This document shows, piece by piece, positions 58,501 to 64,000 of a stretch of DNA of 64,000 nucleotides (position 1 is the first letter of the stretch; every line of letters starts with the position of its first letter). A program made the position numbers and the translations under genes. A model generated the notes under the pieces. It was given only the letters and a program-made list of their open reading frames with translations. It was not told the origin of the DNA and searched no databases. The stretch lies in NCBI GenBank assembly GCA_016801845.1, contig CM028931.1, forward strand, positions 15,204,305 through 15,268,304. The letters are read 5' to 3'. This stretch comes from Polydactylus sextarius. Its lineage: Eukaryota; Chordata; Actinopteri; Polynemidae.

Positions 58501-61500
58501 GCTAACGTTAGCCTCCTTCTCCCTAACAACCGTATCCTCTGCTGCTACTTTTCAAACACTTCTTCCCTAATTAGCTGACTTGGCTACATCAGCTAATTTG
58601 ACTGCGTTCGCTAACTTGACTATGTCAGCAAACTTCGCTACATCAGCTAATTTAGCTACATTAGCTAACATCGCTCCTAACATTGCACTTGGCTCATGCA
58701 CGTCTCCATTAGCACTAACATTAGCTTCCTCCACTGTAACAACCGTATCCTCCTTGATGCTTCTTCCCTAGTTAGCTTACTCCGCCAAATTAGCTAATTA
58801 GACTATGTTAGCAAACCTCGCTACAGTAGCTAATTCGGCTACATTAGCTAAATTTGCTACGGTAGCTAATTTATCTACATTAGCAAACTTTAGCAAACAT
58901 TAGCATCTACATTTATGTACATTAACAAACTACATTGGCTAACTTTGCTATGTTAGCTGATTTAGCTACATTGGCAAACTTTGGTGGCAGACTTTTGACC
59001 ACTTTTCTGCGTTAGTGCTAAGCTAACGTTAGCCTCCTAACGTTAGCCTCCTCTGCTGCCATTTTTCAAACACTTCTTCCCTAATTAGCTAACTTGGCTA
59101 CATCAGCTAATTTGACTGCGTTCGCTAACTTGACTATGTTAGCAAACTTCGCTACATGAGCTAATTTAGCTACATTAGCTAACATCACTCCCAGACTCCC
59201 ACATCTCCGTTAGCACTTACATTAGCTTCCTCCAACAACTGTATCCTCCTTAATACTTCCTCCCTAGTTAGCTAACTTGGCTACATCAGCTAATTTGACA
59301 ATGTTAGCAAACTTTGCTAAAGCAGCTAATTCGGCTACATTCACTAACTTTGCTACGTTAGCTGATTTAGCTACATTAGCAAACTTTGTTGGCAGACTTT
59401 TGACCACTTTTCTCCGTTAGCGCTAAGCTAACGTTAGCCTCCTCTGCTGTCGCCACCATATTTCAACTACTACTTCATCTTCTGCTGCCTTCTCTTATTG
59501 TTTTATGGTGTCAGCAGCTAGCTTAGCTTAGCTTAGCCTCCACATTAAGTAACATTGCCGCTGTGTTTCTGATTATAAAAACGTAGACGCAACTAAACGA
59601 TTATTGTCTCTATAATTATGTCGTCATCAGGGGCCACAGGAGGAGAAGTAAGGACAAATCTAAGAGCCCTCGGAGGAAAGTCAGGTCACCTTCTCCGCCA
59701 AAACGGTAAATCAGTCAGATCGGGTCTCACCCACGTATAATATAATCGCGATCGGTTCTTATTGTTGCCGTTTTGTTTGCCGTCTCCACCCCAGAGGTAA
59801 AAAAGACAAGAGGAGGGAGCGCAGCAGGGACAGGAAGGAGCGATCCACGTCGAGGAAGAAGAGTCGCAAAGACGAGGACAGAACGAAGAACAAGGCCAAA
59901 CCCGCGAAGGTAATAAATGTTCAATAACGCTTCAGAATCCGCTGATCAAAACTGAACAAAGACGAAATGAACGAACCCGACGTTGTCTGACTTCGCTGTA
60001 AAACAGACAGAGGAAGAGAGACTTCCTCCATCTGTTTTATGATGACTTTTGACATATATATGAGTAATTGCTACAATTAGAATTCTCATTAAATATCAGT
60101 GAAGTTATTTTATTTATAGCTCGGGGTGAAGTTTTCTGTTTCACGTCACTCGGTCGGAATTGACGCTCATACACGTGAAGAAGTTAAAGAGGGAAAAAAA
60201 ACGGTCGTTTACGGAGTTTGGTTGAACCTAAACAGTTATTGTTAATTTTTTTAAACCGCTATAAGAATCACAATAACATCTAACTCATGTGGTAGTGAGG
60301 AGCAGGTTCTTCCCACATTTTAAAGATTGTGGCTGTAGATCAACAGATTGAAGGTCTAGATTGAATTAGTCAGAAAGAGGAAGCAGAGTTATGGGTTAAC
60401 CGCACTGCTTAAAAAGTAAATATAAACAAGGTGAGGACTCTTTTAGCTGCAGTTATGTCTGTTTTGGTGTTTAGTAATTAGTGTTAGCGTCGTTTTCTTT
60501 TTCTTTTCTCTTGCACCTTTAATTTAGTCCAAATAGAGGTCGTACATCCTTCTGAAACTTTGACAAAATTGGGACAAATTGTCAGTAAAAGTCGATTGTT
60601 GAATGCGGATCTTATATAGACCGTTAGCGCTAACGTTAGCTTCCTCTGCTTAACAACAACACTTAAACACTTCTTCCCTAGTTAGCTAACTTGGCTACAT
60701 TATCTAACTTCGCTATGTTAGCAAACTCTGCTATATCAGCTAATTTGGCTGCATAAACTAGCTTTGCTACATTGGCTAATTTAGCTACAATAGCAAATTT
60801 TAACGACTTAGCTTGTGCGAGTCTCTGCTAGCGCTAACGTTAGCCTCTGCTATCCTCTCTGTCTCCACCATTTTTCAAACACTTCTTTCCTCGTTAGCTA
60901 ACTTAGCTGAATTTGCTAATTTGACTGTGTTACGCAACTTGACTATGTTAGCCAACTTTGCTATTTTAGCTAATTTAGCTACATTAGCAAAGTTCGCTCC
61001 CACAGTTTTCACGACTCAACTTGTGCACTTTTCTTTTAGCGTTAAGCGCTAACGTTAGCCCCCTGCACTGTAACAACCTTATCCTCCTTAACACTTCCCT
61101 AGTTAGCTAACTTTGCTACGTTAGCTAACTTCGCTACAACAGCTAATTTGGCTGCATTAACTAACTTTGCTACGTTAGCTAATTTAGCTACTTCCAGTTT
61201 AGCTCCCAAACTTTTGACCACTTTACAGCTCGGCTTGTGCACTTTTCTCCATTAGCGCTAAGCTAACGTTAGCCTCCGCCCCTGTAACAACCTTGTCCTT
61301 TGCTATCACAACCATCTGCCGCCATTTTTCAAACACTGCTTCCCTAGTTAGCTAACTTAGCTACATAAGGTAACTTGACTATGTTAGCAAACTTAGCTAC
61401 ATTAGCTAAGTTCGCTCCCAGACCTTTCACGACTCGACTCGTGCACTTTTCTCCATCAGCGCTAACGTTAGCCTCCTCCACTGCAACAACCATATCCTCC

Positions 61501-61986
61501 TTAACACTTCTCTAGTTAGCTAACTTTGCTACAACAGCTAATTTGGCTGCATTAACTAACTTTGCCACGTTAGCTAATTTAGCTACTTACAGTTTAGCTC
61601 CCAGACTTTTGACCACTTTACTGCTTGTGCAGTTTTCTCTGTTAGCGCTAACGTTAGCCTCCTCTGCTGTTAACATTTATTCTCTACTTAGCTAACTTGG
61701 CTACATTAGGTAACTTGACCCTGTTAGCAAACTTCACAAGCCTCGATTTTTGCCACAAACACAAAGTCTGAACTCAGAAGTGCAGATTAGCGACGTAGTA
61801 GTTTCACTCTGGATCGACGTGATAAGACTCTTCGACCAGAGTTTGCTTTTTTACATTTAAAACATCTACATTTTTCAATTTGGGACGAACTGGAAACGTT
61901 CGACATGCGGAGACGAGCGACGTTTCACTGTTTCACTTCTTATTGATGTGCGTTCCAGGAAGTAGACGGGGTCAAGGGGTCGTCTA
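52159..61986 (+). CDS. srek1: srek1 (splicing regulatory glutamic acid/lysine-rich protein 1), exons 1-11, 3' end outside window
   Basis: Coding exons: 52159-52286, 52430-52563, 55471-55586, 55962-56108, 56784-56962, 57054-57184, 57893-58004, 58129-58233, 59631-59705, 59795-59909, 61959-61986. All have GT-AG borders and consistent phase, giving 423 residues so far, ending in phase 1 (EVDGVKGSS then A). The long human isoform is about 620 residues, so further exons are expected downstream. Domain order is RRM1 (about residues 8-85), a proline/leucine-rich linker, RRM2 (166-240), a short helical segment and an RS/RK-rich tail. Known role: nuclear SR-related protein (SFRS12, SRrp86) that modulates splice-site choice by interacting with other SR proteins. 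The block DPSKIDEIRRTVYVGNLNSQ and the two-RRM layout separate it from SRSF11, which lacks an intact second RRM. Confidence 0.95.
52918..53180 (+). other. high-complexity intronic segment with possible alternative exon, srek1 intron 2
   Basis: Between poly-T and A/T-rich stretches lies about 260 nt of balanced sequence. It contains an acceptor-like GCATATCAG ending at 53037. Splicing exon 2 to 53038 would give two codons and then TAG. The only nearby donor (AAT/gtgacc at 53141) is weak. A second short unique block is at 53400-53570. Confidence 0.3.
53819..54773. repeat. family A fold-back element (copy A8) with both termini, srek1 intron 2
   Basis: Termini TTAAAGCGACGGTCCGGAG at about 53820 and GGGACCGTCACTTTAA ending at 54773 are inverted repeats. 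A family E fragment (about 54085-54250) interrupts the interior. The central palindrome is at 54313-54413. Confidence 0.9.
54085..54250 (-). repeat. family E fragment nested in A8
   Basis: TTTTCCACTTGGTGCTAGTT and CCTGGTACCAGCTACTTTTT are the reverse complement of 15480-15540, sitting inside the fold-back element. E therefore inserted after A8. Confidence 0.7.
54855..55044 (+). other. candidate stop-containing cassette (poison) exon in srek1 intron 2
   Basis: A 190-nt segment has a good acceptor (TTTCCTACAG) and a good donor (TACAG/gtgacc). It lies in a high-complexity part of intron 2 (about 54776-55090). Joined in phase to exon 2 it would read ten codons and then TGA, so inclusion would target the mRNA for decay. 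SR-family genes commonly carry such autoregulatory exons; the identification is inference. Confidence 0.35.
55471..56108 (+). CDS. srek1: srek1 exons 3-4: inter-RRM linker and start of RRM2
   Basis: Exon 3 encodes KIPEEAKALSLLAPVAPVP and PGGGLLPIPTPAPLQN, the hallmark segment shared by SREK1 and SRSF11. Exon 4 encodes a less conserved stretch followed by PPLMGNVDPSKIDEIRR and TVYVGNLNSQ; VYVGNL (residues 167-172) is RNP2 of RRM2. The exon 3 donor (AAC/gtgagt) lies a few bases from a family C repeat fragment. Confidence 0.92.
55590..55748 (+). repeat. family C fragment (C5) next to the srek1 exon 3 donor
   Basis: GTGAAAACGTTCCTCTAGG starts about 4 nt after the donor at 55587. The fragment ends near GTTGGCGACGCCTTAAG. 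Confidence 0.8.
55748..55836 (+). repeat. family A fragment (A9)
   Basis: A short piece of the left arm (AAATAGTTAACAATGAAAGT, GGGGCAGCCAGCCAAACGTA) directly follows C5, in srek1 intron 3. Confidence 0.8.
56405..56720 (-). repeat. family E element, srek1 intron 4
   Basis: Reverse complement of 15300-15560, including ACTTGGTGCTAGTTCCTGGT, TTAGTTCCTACTCTGTCCAG and CACGTCCTCCGTTAATGTTT. It lies within 70 nt of the exon 5 acceptor. Confidence 0.8.
56784..57184 (+). CDS. srek1: srek1 exons 5-6: RRM2 body and helical segment
   Basis: Exon 5 encodes TTTAEQLLEFFKQVGDVKFV and RMAGDETQPT, then the RNP1 motif RFAFVEF (residues 206-212), and FNGVMFGDRPLK. Exon 6 encodes VNHSNNAIVKPPELTPQAAA followed by KELENVMKRVREAQSTIAAA and IEP. 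This helical segment before the RS domain is nearly identical to mammalian SREK1. The exon 5 donor (AA/gtgtgt) is non-consensus at +4 to +6; reading through would add a few residues and stop at 56984. Confidence 0.95.
57190..57840. repeat. A/T-rich island, srek1 intron 6
   Basis: T-rich degenerate TTTATTTTAATT-like sequence fills the intron. Confidence 0.9.
57893..61986 (+). CDS. srek1: srek1 exons 7-11: RS/RK-rich domain
   Basis: Exons 7-10 are almost entirely arginine, serine and lysine: RSRRSRRSRSRSRSRSHSRT, RRPSRSKDRRHSRSRSR, RRRSKDKSKSPRRK, DKRRERSRDRKERSTSRKKS. Exon 11 is 28 nt (EVDGVKGSS); EVD is also found near the end of human SREK1. Such domains mediate SR-SR contacts and nuclear-speckle targeting, and are phosphorylated by SRPK and CLK kinases. 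Read-through at the exon 8 donor gives RYKKMK and a stop at 58250-58252, a possible short isoform. Exon 11 is small and its assignment is weaker than the rest. Confidence 0.85.
58303..59440 (+). repeat. dispersed element S (copy S2), srek1 intron 8
   Basis: The head (GTGCTGAGAATAAACAGGAA onward) matches 1826-2090, followed by 18-bp TTAGCTAA-type units and TTAGCGCTAAGCTAACGTTA blocks. Confidence 0.87.
59910..60620. other. srek1 intron 10, proximal unique part
   Basis: No exon or repeat family recognised; mixed-complexity intronic DNA. Confidence 0.4.
60620..61740 (+). repeat. 18-bp minisatellite array (copy S3), srek1 intron 10
   Basis: Same 18-bp units and higher-order blocks of about 280 bp as S1 and S2; the head sequence is not evident. 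Confidence 0.85.
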
Positions 61987-62815
61987 GTAAGTGTTTGGGA
62001 TTAACTCTGCCACCGAATGAGACTGGGAATGAAACCTCTTTCCTCCAAATATGGCCGCGTTTCCTTTTAAACTACAGGATATTAAGTCGATTTCCTGCAA
62101 ACGTAAAGTGCATCGTCTCCACCGTCATCAGCTTGATGTGGAAGTGGTTAACACCTTGTCAGATTCAAAAATATCATCTCAGCTCCCTTCACTCATGCAC
62201 GCTATATATTTTTATATCTCGCTGTAATTCCAGCGTTGCTTTTATCTCAATAAAACCAGTCGCAGATCTTGTTCCAACACTTTACTTTCTTTTATTTTTC
62301 TCAATTGGATGTCTGGGGTTTCTAATGAGGTGATGTGTCATTATTGCGTCTTTAATTATCAAACAGAAAGATGCCAGCAGTGTGTAAAGCGAGAAAAAGA
62401 AGAAGGAAAAAAAAAAAAAATCCTGTCGTAATCGATTTGAACTTTGAAAGTTCTCGCTAATCCCCCTCCAATTTGAGGCAGTTTGACAAAAGGAGACGTC
62501 CTGCGAGATAACCGCCGCCATGTTGTGTCACCGTCACCGGCGCGTCGCTTCTGGTTGATAACGATCAGTACAAATACGCAGACAGGATGGACGAGTTGAC
62601 GAGTTCTAGTTTTAGCGACGAGCGCTCGTAATCGCGGCTGAAGTGACGAATCTGCGGTTTGTGTTTATGTCGTAGAACAAATGTGGCTGAATTCACCTGA
62701 AAGGAAAACACAACTTAATTTTAAGGACTGTGCACCGATCGAGGGTTAGCTTACGACCACGGATTTGACTCTTGATTGGTGTTTATTAAAAATGAAGGTC
62801 AGCGTCCGTCAGTCT
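61987..62815. other. srek1 intron 11, no exon seen
   Basis: Moderate complexity. Frames at 61995-62333 and 62282-62521 have no srek1-like content. The remaining srek1 exons must lie beyond 64000 or be too diverged to recognise. Confidence 0.4.
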
Positions 62816-62819
62816 GTTC

Positions 62820-62940
62820 ACGTCACGTTTTAGTGTCGACTCAGATCGATCGGTTCCTCGACAGTAGGAACTAAAAAAGTAGCTGGTACCAGGAACTAGC
62901 ACCAAGTGGAAAACACTGAAAAAAGAGCTGAAAAAGGCCC
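62820..62940 (+). repeat. family E fragment
   Basis: GTAGCTGGTACCAGGAACTA, AGCACCAAGTGGAAAACACT, same strand as 15480. Confidence 0.75.
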
Positions 62941-63292
62941 AAGATCCTAAACGATCCTAGTGCAACTTCCTTCATGAGAATGAAACGATCAGATTTTCCC
63001 TCCGACTCAGTAACATCATGAATATTTAAATGAGCCGAGCGCCGATCGTGAACGAACGAAGTTCAACCTTCCATGTTTGAGTCAGAGGAGTCAGATGTTG
63101 AGGAGCAGCCAGTCGACCAGAGACTGAAATGAGTGTGTCAGAATGGTAAGTTTTGTCATTTAGCCTTTCTAGGAACTATATGTAACGTGAAGTTAACTGT
63201 AACATCCGGATCACTTCACCATAGATCAGACACTAGCAGGACTTTGTCTAATCTTTGTTATTATCGTCAGAAGAATATTTGAAGGTTTGAGG

Positions 63293-64000
63293 TTTGAGGA
63301 TGATCATAATGTGTGAACAGCCCTAATGACTCCATCAGAGGCCGTCGGGACCTGGTCTGAGACCGGGACTGGATCTGTCATGTTAGAAAACCGGAGGAGT
63401 CGGAAGAGACTGACAAAGAGCGACGGCCAATCAGAGGAGGGATGTGAGATAAATGCTGCTGCCGTCTCACTGATTCACTCACAACCACGTTTAAAAGTCT
63501 GACGTTTGAAGAGCTAGTGATGCTAAATGTTAGTGATGCTAAGAGTTGCTAATGAGATGCTAATGTTAAGTGTTACTAACATTAAATGTTAGCAATGCTA
63601 AGTGCTAGCAATGCTAAATATTAGTGATATCAAGAGTTAGCAGTGTTAAATGTTACCGACGCTAAACGTTAGCGACCTCAACTCTTATTTAAAAGTTTGA
63701 CATTTTAATCAGTTTCTACAAACTCCCCGCGTCTGATCCAGATGTTACCCGGTACCGGGGAGGTCTGCTGCTGGTTTCAGCTCCACCATGAAAACCAGCG
63801 TGTTGCCATGGTGACGTTTACACGCCGGTTTAGCGGTTTAGTAACAGTCTCCTCAACTGTAGCTGCTATAGGTAGTCACCAGTCAAAGACCTCAGGAAAA
63901 TCCACAACCATTGGTTGAATTAGTGTTAATAGTTGTGATTGTAACGTCATTAAATCCTGGAGGATCCGATCAACCAGTAACAAGATTGTTTTCATGTGTT
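63293..64000 (-). repeat. family B element (copy B4, reverse), cut by window end
   Basis: Reverse complement of B1-B3: GACTCCATCAGAGGCCGTCG, then a TTAGCAATGCTAA-type minisatellite (63515-63680), then TGTTACCCGGTACCGGGGAG. It runs off the right edge. Confidence 0.88.

Noticed and set aside
52159..61986. Identification as SRSF11
   Set aside because: A complete second RRM with VYVGNL and RFAFVEF is present; SRSF11 lacks it.
1..64000. CRISPR arrays, bacterial operons or viral integrations
   Set aside because: Repeats are tandem or dispersed eukaryotic types without spacer structure; no viral gene-like frame was recognised.

Overview
The window looks like a piece of a teleost fish chromosome, probably a percomorph judging by compact genes and many short interspersed repeats; I cannot name the species. 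It carries two protein-coding genes, both on the plus strand. Every exon called here was placed by matching its translation to the known vertebrate protein families and by GT-AG splice borders with consistent phase.

Layout. Positions 1-16,148 hold no coding exon I can support: dispersed repeats, minisatellites and short unique stretches, presumably the 5' flank or an intron upstream of the first coding exon. From 16,158 to 45,163 lie 25 coding exons of erbin (erbb2ip), an LRR-and-PDZ scaffold of about 1,426 residues. From 45,164 to about 49,331 is its 3' UTR and flank, with an eight-copy tandem array. After an intergenic stretch of about 2.6 kb, srek1 begins at 52,159. Eleven of its exons are visible up to 61,986: RRM1, linker, RRM2 and arginine/serine-rich exons. 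Its 3' end lies beyond the window. ERBIN next to SREK1 matches the human 5q12 order. The paralogous pair LRRC7-SRSF11 was considered and rejected on protein detail.

The two genes are not an operon and share no obvious pathway. Erbin is a basolateral or junctional membrane scaffold for ErbB2 and a modulator of Ras/Raf, Smad and NOD2 signalling. Srek1 is a nuclear SR-related splicing regulator. Their adjacency is old conserved synteny.

Most of the non-coding sequence is repetitive. I separate: family A, fold-back elements with nested palindromes (nine copies or fragments); family B, an element of about 0.9-1.3 kb with short terminal inverted repeats, an RFX-like X-box and an internal minisatellite of variable length (four copies); family C, an element of about 0.5-0.7 kb (five copies); families D and E; a dispersed element with an 18-bp minisatellite body; and several GCTAGC/GCTAA-based tandem arrays. 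The points most worth following are a one-base frame break in the large erbin exon, candidate stop-containing (poison) exons in srek1 intron 2, repeats abutting splice donors, and the X-box carried by family B. I found no evidence of an undescribed protein system.
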